This document shows positions 31,980 to 44,135 of a DNA stretch of 64,000 nt, piece after piece; position 1 is the first letter of the stretch; every line of letters begins with the position of its first letter. The position numbers and the translations under genes were made by a program. The notes below the pieces were generated by a model that was not told the origin of the DNA, searched no databases, and was given only the letters and a program-made list of their open reading frames with translations. This stretch comes from Margaritispora aquatica (taxonomy: Eukaryota > Ascomycota > Leotiomycetes > Helotiales > Discinellaceae): the NCBI GenBank assembly GCA_007644065.1, contig VJWN01000007.1:868001-932000 (forward strand). The letters run 5' to 3'.

Positions 31980-33893
31980 ATGGATTCTCATATGGATATC
32001 GAGAGATCTGACGCGATTGACAGTGCAAGAGAAAGTCTTCCTACCGAAAACATACACCAGTCGCAGGAGGAAAAAAACACTATTGTCAATAACGAAAAAT
32101 TACCAGAAAAAATCGCAGAATCCAATGAACCAATGGAAGATGCACCACCTCTTACTTCTGCCCTCGAGGCTCTTCTGGGCGGATTGGATCCTCCTCTAAT
32201 TGAGGAATCACTGGCAAAGAATGCGCAGGATATCACATTGCCAGTGGCTGATCTTTCGTTCTCCAACAACGAACCGATGATTGAGGATGTGCCAGTGACC
32301 ACAAACTTCGAACCGAGCAGTACAGAGATCGCAACGAAAGATGTGCCACTTATCGAGACACCGGCAGACTTTGTCGCTAATTCAACGATACCAGCATCCA
32401 TTTTGTCTGAGAGCAGATCTCTTGTGGGCGCTGGAAGCAACAGCGAAACTCTTCACGAGGTTGTCCCCATAACCTCCGCAGACACTACAGTTCCTGGCAT
32501 TGCCAGTGAGGAAAATGAACAAGAACATCCAGAATGGGAAGTTGACTCTTCACCAATTGAGTCCTCATCTGACGATTCTTCCGATGACTCGTCTTCTGAA
32601 GAGAGTGAGGAGGGTGAGAATGCGTATAAACTTTTGAGCCCCGAGGAACAAGCCCGCATTTTGATGCAAGACGATGGGGGATCAGAAGATGAAGGAGGCA
32701 ATAAATCCAAAGGATCTGGTGCTCAATTACGAACCAAGAACGAGATAGCTGAGGTTGTCATCCCAAAGCCAGATGTTGTAATTACAGAGTCTATGCCGAT
32801 TATTGAGCTTGGTGCTGTGGAGGCGATTGTCGAAAATACTTTACTCGTCAAAGCAAACACATCAGGAGAATATAGGGTCCTTGAAAATCAGTCTATATTG
32901 TGTCTACAGGATCGAAGTGTTATTGGAGTCGTTTCAGAAACCATCGGACGTGTTCAGCAACCATTCTATTCAGTCCTATTCACCAATGCTACTGAGGTTA
33001 AAGAAGCTGGTTTGGAGATTGGAACAAAGGTTTTCTATTCCGAGCAGCACTCTACCTATGTTTTCACCAAAGCTCTGAAAGCCTTTAAAGGATCTGATGC
33101 CTCGAACTTACACGATGAAGAGGTTGGAGATGACGAAATGGAATTTTCTGATGATGAAGCCGAGGCTGAGCACAAACGAAAAATCAAGCAAAAGAAAATG
33201 GAGAAACGTGGAGGCACGATGCAACAGAACGGTGGCTCGGGTCGTGGAGGACACCCTTTGCGACAAAATAATACCCCGTACGATGCAAACAAAGGATTAA
33301 GTTATGACGAAAATGACGATGGGCCATACAAGCCTCTTGCCCGTCCTGTTGGGTATGCAGAAACGGTGGGTAGAAGTGAAGCACCTCAAGAGGGGGCATA
33401 TCAACCAAACCAGGAGAGACCACAGAGCAGAGATCAATTCAGAGGACGAGGTCGTGGCGATAGAGGAGATAGAGGCCGAGGTAGAGGAGATCGAGGCCGT
33501 GGTCGTGGGCGTGGAGGAAATCCAAGCTATCAAGATAGATCAAATGATAACAGTGGACATTCTCATCCATCACAACCCCAGAGGAATTTCCAACCACCAA
33601 ACTTTCAAGGAGGCCCCCCTCAACAACAAGCTTTCCAGCCATATCAGCAGCCAGGCTTCAGTCCTCCAGCGATGCCACAAAACTTCTTTCCACCACAGCC
33701 ATATTCTCCTCAACAGCCACAAATTGCCCCTTGGCAACAGATGTTTCAGCAACCTTTCCCAAATTGGCCTATGCCACCAACATTACCTGGCGGAGCTTAT
33801 ATCAATCCAGCATTCTTCAATCCGCCGCCGCAGCAGCCACCACAGCAACATCCAGGAAATCAAAATCAGTGGCAGCAGGATCAAAAGAAATAA
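31980..33893 (+). CDS. NAF1: H/ACA snoRNP assembly factor NAF1
   Basis: This is a 637-residue single-exon protein. NAF1 binds Cbf5/dyskerin during H/ACA snoRNP (and pre-rRNA pseudouridylation) assembly and is later replaced by Gar1. The N-terminal 280 residues are acidic and low-complexity, with SSDDSSDDSSSEESEEGE. The Gar1/Naf1 core lies at about residues 282-365: VENTLLVKANTSGEYRVLEN, then IGVVSETIGRVQQPFYSVLF and EIGTKVFYSEQHSTYVFT. An acidic segment with DDEMEFSDDEAEAE, a basic KRKIKQKKMEKR stretch and RGG/RG repeats (about 487-515) follow. A Pro/Gln-rich tail ends the chain. This layout is typical of fungal NAF1. Confidence 0.92.
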   Translation: MDSHMDIERSDAIDSARESLPTENIHQSQEEKNTIVNNEKLPEKIAESNEPMEDAPPLTSALEALLGGLDPPLIEESLAKNAQDITLPVADLSFSNNEPMIEDVPVTTNFEPSSTEIATKDVPLIETPADFVANSTIPASILSESRSLVGAGSNSETLHEVVPITSADTTVPGIASEENEQEHPEWEVDSSPIESSSDDSSDDSSSEESEEGENAYKLLSPEEQARILMQDDGGSEDEGGNKSKGSGAQLRTKNEIAEVVIPKPDVVITESMPIIELGAVEAIVENTLLVKANTSGEYRVLENQSILCLQDRSVIGVVSETIGRVQQPFYSVLFTNATEVKEAGLEIGTKVFYSEQHSTYVFTKALKAFKGSDASNLHDEEVGDDEMEFSDDEAEAEHKRKIKQKKMEKRGGTMQQNGGSGRGGHPLRQNNTPYDANKGLSYDENDDGPYKPLARPVGYAETVGRSEAPQEGAYQPNQERPQSRDQFRGRGRGDRGDRGRGRGDRGRGRGRGGNPSYQDRSNDNSGHSHPSQPQRNFQPPNFQGGPPQQQAFQPYQQPGFSPPAMPQNFFPPQPYSPQQPQIAPWQQMFQQPFPNWPMPPTLPGGAYINPAFFNPPPQQPPQQHPGNQNQWQQDQKK

Positions 33894-34597
33894 GAAATCG
33901 TGCAATTTGGATTATTGCTGGTTATAGTCGTTTAATGTGCTTATGAAAAGTGTAGAATTACAGATACCCATTCCCAATATCAAAAGTCTTACTGATAATT
34001 TACACCTCTCTTCACTTTGCCATAAACCCACCTTGGGACTAGTGCCAAGATTCACAACTCCAAGCGATGTTTGTCGTCTACTATATGATGGAACAAAACA
34101 TCAGTTCAAAAATATCATTCTATCACTTGATCCACGAGGGAAAGACTAATTCTATGCGTCCTTATCTTGTTAGATCATCTAAGAACTTACATTGTCAAGT
34201 TTTTTTTCTCGGGTTAGGGTAGGATTATATTCCACACCTAGACAGGCTCACACTTTCAGTTGCAGCTTGCATCAGGGCGCAAACTGCTTCAATCAAGTGG
34301 TTGATGTGAAATGGCATGATTTCTTTTTGCCACAAACTGTTTGCTCCTGGAACATCTTCCAGATACAGTGTCTGAATGCCGACTCCATCTTTGCTGTTTG
34401 ATAGCGTTGTGATTAGCCCGATCGGGAAAAAAGGTCCCCTCGAAGCCTTGGCGATAAGGGAGATCCCACCTCTATGAACTCAATGGCGGGGCATCACCCC
34501 GCTGGATTGTACCGCATTATCAGGCGCGAGAAGGAGTTGATTTCATGTAGATCTGCATATAGTCCAGCCATGTTGAACTTTGAAGTTGTCTGGAAAA
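33894..34597. other. Intergenic between NAF1 and the HODM-like gene
   Basis: About 700 bp containing the NAF1 terminator and the promoter of the next gene. Open frames here are short and unsupported. Confidence 0.4.
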
Positions 34598-34660
34598 ATG
34601 CTACCTGGGAAATTTTCAATTTCACACAACTCGAGCACCTCACAAGGTGACAATTACATA

Positions 34661-36151
34661 ATGAACACATACGCTCAAAAGTGCCATGGGATAGCGGCGC
34701 AAGCTATCGCGCACGCGAAAACATCACCGATCGTTCGAAAGGTGGTCGCTAGTCCAAAACTTGCGGTATATGGGCTGGCACTTTTGGCCCTTACTGCACT
34801 GCTTCTAGTCCGGGCTACACAGTATCTCAAGCAACCACCAGTACGCAGTCGTCCGTCAACGCCAGATCTTGAGAAGCCAACAACAAGAAGTTTCAAAGCT
34901 CCAGCGAGGAAACCTGGTGGTTCGTTGCATCTTCCGGATACGTTAAACAAACGCTGACAACGTGAAAGTTTGGGAGCCAGTGGAGTTTGAACGGCCTACT
35001 GCATCTGCCTTTCCCAACTGGAATGTGCATAATACCAAACCTACACCGTATCGGCCATTTCGACATGGCCCATATCACATCACGATGGGACTCCGAAACA
35101 TGAATTGGGATGAATGGATAGGTGACAAGGATCATTCTCGCTTGCAGATTGCAGAACTGACATTTGAAAAGAGCTGGACAATCACTACCTCAAATTCCAC
35201 GCCGACAAAGCAAAGCGAATTATCGATCGAGGAGGAAAATGCAGCCATACCGATCCATCTGCATTTGATGGAGCAATTGAGTTACTAGAGGAGTTTTGCG
35301 GATACTTGCCGGAGCGTTACCCAACACTATACAAGCGTACACCCGTGGGAATGGACAACATCATTACTGGCGAATCATTTAATATCGTGGAGCGGCCTTT
35401 GATTGAGGACCCCATGCAAATGGCAGCACGTATGGTACAGGACGACTTAGCAATAATGTTTGAAAAGGAAGACGGTCAATATTATCTGCTAGCCGGCTCA
35501 ATCCTGCTTGCTGGGTTTTGGAAACTTGAAGATAAGCTCGGTATGCCATTGAGTCAAATCCACTATTCAGGAGACGTGCCAGGCTATAAAGATAAACTCG
35601 AAAAGGGAATGACGAATTTCTTCAAACGAGTGCAACCAAACGGGCCTGTCCAACGGGTATGTCATCATCTCACCCTTTCTTTCTCGCCTACCTAAGCGAA
35701 GGGGCGCCCGGTTAAATGCAGATGCTGACACACCCTACAGAACAACTACTTCATTCAAGTCGACGATGAGCTCGCTTGGTCCAGCAGCATCGGCGACGAA
35801 GACGGCGCGGAAGGTACCGTGGGCTGGTTCACCGCCGAGAAGAACAAGGCCATTTCGCACCACTACTTCCGCTCAGAACGGCAATCTCTACGCAGGCTGC
35901 CGCGCTCTGGCGGCGTGGTGTTTACGATTCGCACGTATTTCCACCCGATCACTGAGATTGCAGAGGAACCATATGTCCCCGGAAGACTGGCGAGTGCGGT
36001 CAGGAGTTGGGGCAATGATGTGAGTAAGTATAAGGGCAAGGATAGGTATCAGGAGGTTTTGTTGGAGTATTTGGATAATAAGCACAAGGAGCAGGTTGAT
36101 GCTGGCTTAGAGGTTGAGAAGGAAGACGATGTGAGGAGTTATCCGTACTGA
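34661..36151 (+). CDS. HODM/DUF3445 family protein with N-terminal membrane anchor
   Basis: Exons are 34661-34919, 34969-35121, 35172-35656 and 35741-36151; the product is 435 residues. An in-frame ATG at 34598 would add 21. The second and third junctions restore WDEWIELDNHYLKFHADKAK and VQRNNYFIQVDDEL, both typical of the family. The bacterial founder is the alpha subunit of heme-dependent oxidative N-demethylase, acting on methylamines. Fungal members are uncharacterised and often called HRQ or DUF3445 proteins. Visible family blocks are PYRPFRHGPYHITMGLRNM, LPERYPTLYKRT, DLAIMFEKEDGQYYLLAG, FWKLEDKLGMPLSQIH and FRSERQSLRRLPRSGGVVFT. A hydrophobic helix near residue 40 (VYGLALLALTALLLVRA) suggests membrane anchoring, as in other fungal members. 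The donor of intron 1 could be three bases earlier. Confidence 0.85.
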
Positions 36152-38489
36152 GGAGTTGCTGATACGAATTGATGATTGTGGTTTTCATGCACTTTACCGA
36201 GAGCACTCATCCTGCCTCGTGGTTTTGAGACGAGATTCGTCCTACAGGAGCCTGCATTATCGAGGCGAGCGACTCACCGCTTGGTTAAGAATCCTTATTT
36301 TTGGGAGAAATTGGGTCTTTTCAACTTGTTTTAGATCCGTACTTACTTTCAGAAAGTTGGGAGATTTTCTACATAATATCCCAACAATATTCGTCGCAAG
36401 TTACTTCATCATGCTGGTCATCAATCTTCCTACCCTTGCACATTCTCATCCTTAAATTTATCACTACCAACAAATTCTCATCACGCGCTGGCCGTGTCTT
36501 GCTACCCTAATTCCTCGTTACATGTATATAACACAGCACCATATCCCCCACTGATGCATACTTCAGCTACCTAAACAGATATTCACACGACAGTATATGC
36601 ACACTATATTTACCCTTTAACTTCCGGGTGAGTGTCTAACGGGCCGACAATGCTAAGGGTGTTAACATGACTATTCCAGGTAACATTGGAAGCGATCACT
36701 TATTCATAAATTTGCGCTAGCCTAGCTCCTCAGGATATATCTACGATTCAATGACTACATTCAGCATTTACCTTAAATGCTACGTAGTCGTGAGGAGCTA
36801 GCTAGTCACAGCAACATATATTCGAAAATAACGAAGATTTTCACCTGTGGGTGATTTCCCCCTCAGAGAGCACAGGAAGCCTATCCGACAGCGCTGCTAC
36901 GGGGGATCGTAAACCTCCTCCACCAGACAAACCCTCGATAGCCTACGATCCAAGACGTATTGACCATGAGACGAGACGAATCGTCACAAGGAAACGAAGG
37001 ATAGGAATTTCGTTCATAAGAGGCTGAAGATGACTCAGGTGTTTAGAAGGTTCTTTTTGAGAAATTCGCGAGGAGTACGAGGATGACGACGAAGAGTTGG
37101 AAAGCATCACTTCTTAACATCTGGATAGTAAGTGCTTCAACGAAAATTCTGATAAGTGTTGTTGCATATACAGTTGCATATCATGACAAAGGTCATATGA
37201 TGGTATAGGCATCAGCATGTAAGCTTCGCACTATTTCTTTGATGCAGCAGTAGGCCCAATCGAGAAAAAGAGAGCTTCCATACTTAAGTGAGAACCTCCA
37301 TCGGCACAATAGAATCATCGATCACCCACAGAATACAATTGGCACCCTATTACATAGGTTGTTACGTATTCTTAGTGAACCCACAGTAAGATTCCTTTCC
37401 AGGTATATCAGCAGCTTCAATCCTAACTGTAATCCATAGCAAGGTTATCTTCAAGGTTATTAAACCTCTTTACAACCTCAATAATCATAAGCTTAACCCA
37501 CCATCGCAATGGATCATGCAAGTACAAGCTTGGGTCCCGCTTCATCGGCCACTTCCAGCCATACAGGCTAGAACTACACCTGGTCTTCGACCCACCTTCT
37601 ATTATTCCCCTTACGGTACTTACCGGCTACTTTCAATCGCCCTTATCCTCCCATCCTGGTGCGGTGCTTGGTTGAGGGTGCCTGTTATATGATGATGCGT
37701 CGATAGATCAGGGGATCAGAGACATAAAAGACTCACTACTTGGAGATCGAGAACGGAGTCTCAAGTAGGACCTCTATACAGGAACCCTTCAATTCCTCAT
37801 GCGGTTGTACGGTTGGGATCATTTGGATTGACTATGTTGCAAGCCCAGCCGGTACCATCACAAAAGGCAACGTGCACAACAATGCTCTACCTTTGAGCAC
37901 TGGTAACAAGTGTTAGCTCGTTCGAGAGATGGATGCCACAACATAGGAAATGAATATTTATGGTTGACGGAACAGAGGATAGGAGCAATTATTGGATTTT
38001 GATAAAGACATTATGGGTTGTTCTCTCGCTTAATCAGAAAGAAAAAAGCAGTAGAGCCCGAGCTTGGAGGGGAGCCGGTGGGAGGAGCAGGGGATGGTTG
38101 TGTTGTTGGATGGGCAACGTCAGATTCAGAGATGTATCCGTTGAGTGGCGGAGATGGCCTATTACCTACTCGAAGGCGTTATTCTTACTGATTATGGTAG
38201 TCCCTAAGCTTTAACTTGTTGCGCTACCACCACTAATTTTTGTCACATGGACTACACTGCTTTGAACACTTGATTTTGCCTTGTGAGGCTACTAACAACC
38301 GAGAGGGCATGTCTCTAGTGCCGTGAAACTTGATCGAGGAAAATGAGCCTTTGAAGGCAATTGTTCTATCTTGTCTGTAATCTCTATGATGAAATGCATA
38401 AACCTAACCTCCCAATGCCATGCCTAACGCCTGTCTATATGCAAGTGGTATCAAAAATGCGTCTAATGTTCTTCCCAAGTCTTTGCCAC
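36152..38489. other. Gene-poor region with a foldback element
   Basis: About 2.3 kb between convergent genes. It shows no supported ORF; 37960-38214 is an open frame of unlikely composition. It is patchy in composition and may hold remnants of mobile DNA, but only the foldback at 36719 is clear. Confidence 0.45.
36719..36804. repeat. Foldback (imperfect palindrome), MITE-like
   Basis: The left arm CTAGCCTAGCTCCTCA matches the right arm TGAGGAGCTAGCTAG as its inverse, with exact 11-bp cores at 36722-36732 and 36791-36801. The centre is itself palindromic (GCATTTA near 36763, TAAATGC near 36774), and ACTAC/GTAGT pair in between. The whole can fold into one long hairpin. No target-site duplication is evident. 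Confidence 0.65.
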
Positions 38490-39353
38490 TCATGCCTCAA
38501 TTGCCAGTACAACTTTCGAATTTGACGTGCTTGGTTCAACTCCCCCACTCTCGCCAGCCTCAACAAGTCTTTGGGCAGCACCCTCAACCTCGGCTCTTCT
38601 ATTCAGAAAACTCAGATATGTCTGCCATCCGATAGCTACCACGCCAGCAAAGATGCTTCTGTATTGCGCATCGATGAACGTGAAGCTGAATGCTGTGACC
38701 GCTGGCCAGAGTTTGCAGCTGTTGTATATGGATATTGGAACGGTCCGCTTGATGCGCTCCCAGACCTCAGATAGCGAATCGCCAGCCAGGAAGGATTGCA
38801 TGCCAAAGAAATATGTGTTGAATATGGGCGTGAAGCAGATCTGGTTCACAGTCACCTTTGTGATGAGGGATAAAGTCTTGGAGGCATAATTGAAGTTATT
38901 CCCAAGAAACATGAACCTTTTTCCAATTAGCAACAGAAGTTCCACCAACAATCGCAGAACTCACCACTTGTAACTTGGGATAGAGGATCCTGCGCTGATC
39001 ACCAGAGCGCGCAGAGTCCTCTTGGGGTCGTACTCATCCCCATTTATGTTCTGTGCGCTCAAGTCCCCGAGGAAGTATATCACCATTGAGCTGAGAAACT
39101 GCGTTGTGTACGGCCTTTTACGCTGGCTTCTACCATATGCCTGGAATCCTCTGGACAAAGGCCCAAGTCTCTGCCATAGTGGCAGAGCCGCGACAGTTGT
39201 TGGGACTGGAATGGCGGTCGCGGGGTCTTCTTTTGCTCGTGTGATGTTGGCATTGTTCGTACTGTGGCGTTTCGAGACATTTGATTGAAGATTTGTGAAA
39301 TGAGATCGCCTCAATAACGTCCGTCCAGCGGTCCTCATCGCGAATATTGCCAT
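38490..39353 (-). CDS. Mpv17/PMP22 family membrane protein
   Basis: Exons are 39353-38965 and 38916-38490, separated by a 48-nt intron; the product is 271 residues. The Arg/Ser-rich N-terminus (MRTAGRTLLRRSHF) looks like a mitochondrial or organellar targeting sequence. Four-helix family features include YTTQFLSSMVIYFLGDLSAQ, GSSIPSYKWFMFLGNN across the splice, and ICFTPIFNTYFFGMQSFLAG. The C-terminal signature is YNSCKLWPAVTAFSFTFIDA then WQTYLSFLNRR, the WP...F...WxxYLS pattern. Relatives include yeast Sym1 and peroxisomal PMP22, inner-membrane or peroxisomal channels linked to stress tolerance. The targeting sequence favours mitochondria, but which subfamily cannot be decided here. Confidence 0.88.
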
Positions 39354-41282
39354 TTCAATAATTGTCACCGCAGGCGCATGGTGTTGTGTTGATGAATGTT
39401 GAGGGAACGGGGATTCATATTTTAAACAAAGAATCCGGGTTTCGGGGTCTTTTGCCCTGCACCTGATGCCGATCACAGGGTGGCTACGGGAGGGGCGTCA
39501 CAAGCACAAACACTGCAAATGGCTCACCAAGCCCGAAAGGCGCTGCAGGTTTCGAATGCAAACTTTTTATGCCCACAGCAGCATACCTTAAGCAGTTTGT
39601 ACCCGCATGACGACCTGTTACTCGTAAAACAGCATGTAATGGGATCTCTACCTGCCCTGAAATATTTAGCTTGATGACACTGCAAAACTTCATCATCTAC
39701 CTTAGGTAAGGTACCTGAGCTTATCCGTCCAGCAGGGAAAGGTCTGGTCACGTGATGAAGTTATTCCCACCGACCTGGTTCGCTTACCTACCTACCTTTC
39801 CCTAAGGTGCTTCGGTTACGAACCTCCTCACAAAGTTACAGTAGATACCAACTACTTCCTTAGACTCAAACTTCTAAACAAGTTGCTAGAGAAAAAGCAA
39901 AGCTTAGAACACGATATTACTGACACATTTGTCTCAATTGGGTCATCTCGGGTGGGATTTCAAGAACACTGTGGGTCTGCAAAGTTCATTATCAATCATT
40001 CCTACACAAAAGGAAGAGTAATTCAAAAGCCAGTGGAGTTTGAAAGTAGTGTATTTAATGCGTGATGAGTAGGCTTTACCAGAATCACACTTAGCATGTT
40101 TTGACTGACATGGTCACCTAAAATAAAACAAGGTGAGAGTGCTTCAAACAAACAAGAAACAAAACAAAGTGCAATGAGCATAAGCCCATAAACATAAGGG
40201 CCAAGGCTAGGGATCATGATTCAACCATGAAATGCATCGCAATCAAGTTTGAAAGAACAGACAAACATCGAAAGAAAGCTTATAACAACAATTTCTAGTC
40301 ACTCAAAGAATGCCAGTGCTCCAACCTCTGAACTCATACTAAGAGCCTCTGAACTTTAAATCCACAAATGGACCTTGTGTCACTCGTCTAACAATATTCA
40401 ACTTTTAGTCCAAAATCTTGAAGGAAAGCACTTCTTCTTGGGTCTGCTAGTGCAAGTAGCCCTATTTTCGCTCATCATCTGTCTTGTTTGGAAATGGTAG
40501 CCAAGCACAGAAGGTCTCTGAGATAGAATTCAGATAAATCAACTTAGTTCGCACCAGTTCCTCTTCAAGGATGGAATGAGAATCATTGGCTGTAACGATG
40601 TCCTCATGCCTACAAAACACAACGATTTGCCATAGGTTGCTTTTAAAATAAAATCTCAACCTTAAATAGCACAATTAGGTTGATGAATGGCTGTACATTG
40701 GTTTAGGGCAAATTTAAGATGAGCTGAGAATACATTAATCGAGGGCTTGAAGTTGTTTTCGCGTGGTTCTCGTCCTAGACGTCTTCGGATATGATGACTA
40801 AGCCGGTTCCGAATCGTGGGGTCTCGATGTCCTCGGCGATAATTCATCCGCCCACCTCAATGAACGTTGTCCACCACTATTGTAACAGACTTCTTTTCAC
40901 CTCACACCTTGCGCCTCAAGCTAACAATCTCTCTCACCCTCCAGATATTTCACGTTCTTTGTAGCAATCGCTCAATCTTCTGCCAATATTATCTACTTCA
41001 GACAAATTCGAGTTTCTGCGAGAAGAGTGCGTGAATTTCGAGAATCACAACACCCATCCATCTCCAACTTCGGACCCAATCTACGAGTATCAAGTCAAGA
41101 CAAACTTGTCGCATAGTTGCCTACATAAACTCACTCGTACACAAGAAGCTCTTGATAAATACTTCAATCTTGGAGCTCACGCCGAGCAAGACCTGTCTGT
41201 CAACACATCGAAGTCCCCCACCTCCAATTGTTCGTCCCCCTCTGCGACTCGGCACAAGATCAGCTCCTTCAACAATATAAAC
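39354..41282. other. Intergenic, divergent promoters of the Mpv17-type and E2 genes
   Basis: About 1.9 kb. The left part carries ACCT/GGTA repeats (39700-39810) and a TCACGTGA site. The right part (40860-41280) is a C/T-rich leader before the E2 ATG. No gene is supported between; short open frames at 39883-40065 and elsewhere have no domain. Confidence 0.45.
39748..39755. promoter_or_regulatory. TCACGTGA palindrome (Cbf1/bHLH-type site)
   Basis: A perfect E-box palindrome with the RTCACGTG extension lies 395 bp upstream of the Mpv17-type start codon. Such sites bind Cbf1-like bHLH factors in fungi; function here is inferred. Confidence 0.35.
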
Positions 41283-41877
41283 ATGGCCACGGCCTCAGCA
41301 GGAGCAGGCGTCGCTGGACTGCTGGCACGTCAACTGAAACAGATGCAAAATGCAAAAGACCTACCTGGAATATCCGTGGGTTTGGTGAACGACAATGTCT
41401 TCGAGTGGGAGGTAATGCTTATGATTTCTGATGATTGTAAATACTACGGTGGTAAGTCTCCTATACTACGCAAAAAATCTACCCTTCAGCCTCTGCATTT
41501 TCTGACCTTGCCCAGGTGGAAACTTTCGCTGCTATCTCAAGTTCCCACCGACGTATCCTCATATGCCACCATCTTTGGTCTTCAAGTCACCCGTTCCCTT
41601 CCACCCGAATGTATACGTCGATGGCAGATTGTGTATTTCAATTCTGCACCCACCCGGGGATGACCAATATGGGTATGAGGACGCGGCAGAGAGATGGTCG
41701 CCAGTGCAAACTCCCGAGACGATATTAGTGAGCGTCATCAGTTTGCTACACAGTCCGAATGACGAGAGTCCTGCAAATGTGGAAGCGGCGACATTGTGGC
41801 GAGAGGAGAAGACAGGGAACAAGGAGTTCAAGAAGCGTTGTCGTAAAGTTGTGCGAGAGAGCTTAGGGGAGGACTAA
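41283..41877 (+). CDS. Ubiquitin-conjugating enzyme E2, UBC7/UBE2G type
   Basis: Exons are 41283-41451 and 41516-41877, separated by a 64-nt intron; the product is 176 residues. The UBC fold is complete: LLARQLKQMQNAKD helix, EWEVMLMISDDCKYYGG, then FPPTYPHMPPSLVF. The HPN motif is FHPNVYVDGRLCISILHPPG, with catalytic cysteine near residue 96. The acidic insertion after the cysteine (DDQYGYEDAAERWSPVQ) is diagnostic of the UBC7/UBE2G group used in ER-associated degradation. The C-terminus has NDESPANVEAATLWREE. The splice joins KYYGG to GNFRCYLKFP in frame. The upstream in-frame open sequence (41031-41282) is probably leader. Confidence 0.92.
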
Positions 41878-44135
41878 TTGCTAGCAGGAGCGCGTTGAAT
41901 GGCATGCATCGTGGTTTACACAGAGGCGCATTTGTTCTGGACTGCATATGGCAAGGGGCGTTTTGTTTTGGCGTAACGGCGATTAGTGAATATCGGTGAT
42001 GCTTTCTCCTCCTCTACGATGTTACTTGGTGCAATTTCCTTGTGGCTCTGGAGTTTATGCCCCGAGGTCTTGTAACAGTTGCTGCATGTCTTGTGAGAAT
42101 ATGAAGAGCTCGTAACGTTTCTCATCATTATTTTTAAATTTCATATGAATCTCAGCCATCGTGCGAAGCAGGTACAACAATTCGTCTAAATTGTCCTTGA
42201 CCCATAAAATCAATTTTCCGATCTGGACACAACATGGTGTCTCAAACCATCCCCTCTGTCCATATATCTATCTATATTAGCAACTCCCTCCCAAACTCTC
42301 ATCTCTTTTTCTCCTGTCTAGTACTTTAGATAGATATATCAAGAAATTACAAGAAATATGAAATTAACTTGCTTGTTCACATCAGCCACCCTCATTGATT
42401 GTATTCCTTCTGTTCTCATTATTTTCATACATCGCAGATGCTTGGCTTTTGCTAAGGGGTGGTGTAGCTGCCGATCTTTGGGAGTGACAGGATAGCGGGA
42501 GTAGAATATGGCATAGATGGCGGTTGGTCCCGTGCTGAAGTCAACTTTCACTCGTAAATAAGAGTTTTCATTTTTTCCCCTCAAAATTTCACTAGCTTTC
42601 CATGACTTCCTACCTCTTTCTTAATCGCTATGCTCACGAGGGATTCCTAGTGGTGCAAAAACAGTGCACCATGTTGTGCTCGATCTCCTGCTACTGCTCA
42701 GTCATGATATGCAAGTGGTTTAGGCTTCTGAGCTGAGGTGTACTTTATACTTGAGTGGATTATAATGTTGGCTAGTGGTAAGTGAAATACACTATTCAGC
42801 TGGCGATAGCAGTTAGGCTCGGATTTCACGCTGCTGCTTTCTTCGCCAGCTTACTTGATTCAATTCGCATAGATTTGATTTGGGTAGGATAATGAATAAA
42901 TATGAAATGGGTTATTTAGTTAACACACTTGAAATGTGAATATGCATCTCTTACTACTTAACATTGTGTTCTAACCTGTAAGTATGCAATACCACCTACA
43001 GATCCCAAAAGCGAACACAGTACGTCGGAAACAGCTAGCATAAATGATAGTGAAAGTGAAAATTAGCTTGATGTCACGAAAATTTAAGTATAAGGGGGAC
43101 AACACTACGCGCTCAATTTATTTCCTTACTTAAGAATGTACAGAAGTCTCTTCCCATCAAAGGAGCCAGCGTGAACTTAGTATCTGTACCAGCTGCTGTG
43201 TCGCATATTGTATGGTAGGAGAAACTAGGACGTTAACTCTTCTATTCAAATTTACTAATCGAGCGTCAGGAATTTACCCCTGGTTGTTGAGAGGTGTTCC
43301 TTCTCCGTTGGGAACGGAAAGGCTGAGTGGGCCAAACTGTAAAAGGGGGGCTTGGCAGAAATAAGCGAGGAGGGTGACTACAACTTTTCTTATCGGGCAA
43401 CTCGAATGATTCTCACACTCATTTCAGCTGGCATTTGATTCAACTTTATCCAAATGAATAGCGTGTATTGTGCACAAATGATCTAACGATATTCTCACAG
43501 ATGGCGGAGTTGAAGGAGGATGAAAATGAGGGCTGGTTGAGCACTGTGCTAGCGGCATGTTATTATATAAATACAACTGCGCAAATTAATAGAGAATGTT
43601 TGATTGAATTTCTCAAAGCGACGGAAAGAATCTTGGCTGTTTCCCAGTTGTTTCTGTGGTGGGATCTCAGGTATAATGAAGTCAACTCTTTTGTGGTAGC
43701 CAGTTCAAGCTCTTGAACTCAGGAAACGAGGCTGTCAAAATTCGTCATCATCAAGGACGGAACAATTAATTAGATAGAACATATGGACAGAGCCCCTTAA
43801 AATTCGCTAAAATATCATGCACATTTGAAAATTAAACAAACAAAAATTCTCAGTGAAATTTCCATCGAACGAATATTTAGGCACTTGATGATGATGACGA
43901 ATTCAGCTAGCCGATTTGCCAATGTCAAATCGTACACATCAAAATTGACAACTCAACAATAGGTGGCAACACCAAACACGCTCCATGGTTAATACCAAAA
44001 TGCATTACTATCCAACTATAAAATTAGGTTGTACTTCTTTCATAACACATAAATCATAACCAATTCTCACCCACCCATTCCACACACCCGAGCACCCCTA
44101 TTTTTCAATCGCCTCAAACCAATAGATCTTCATAT
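41878..44135. other. Intergenic between convergent E2 and beta-glucosidase genes
   Basis: About 2.3 kb of AT-rich DNA. One ORF with a true ATG (43501-43716, 71 residues) begins right after an acceptor-like TTCTCACAG and reads WLSTVLAACYYINTTAQINR, then FLKATERILAVSQLF. It may be a fragment of a lost gene; the FLxAxE pattern weakly recalls the start of glycolipid-transfer proteins. It is too short to call. Confidence 0.4.
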
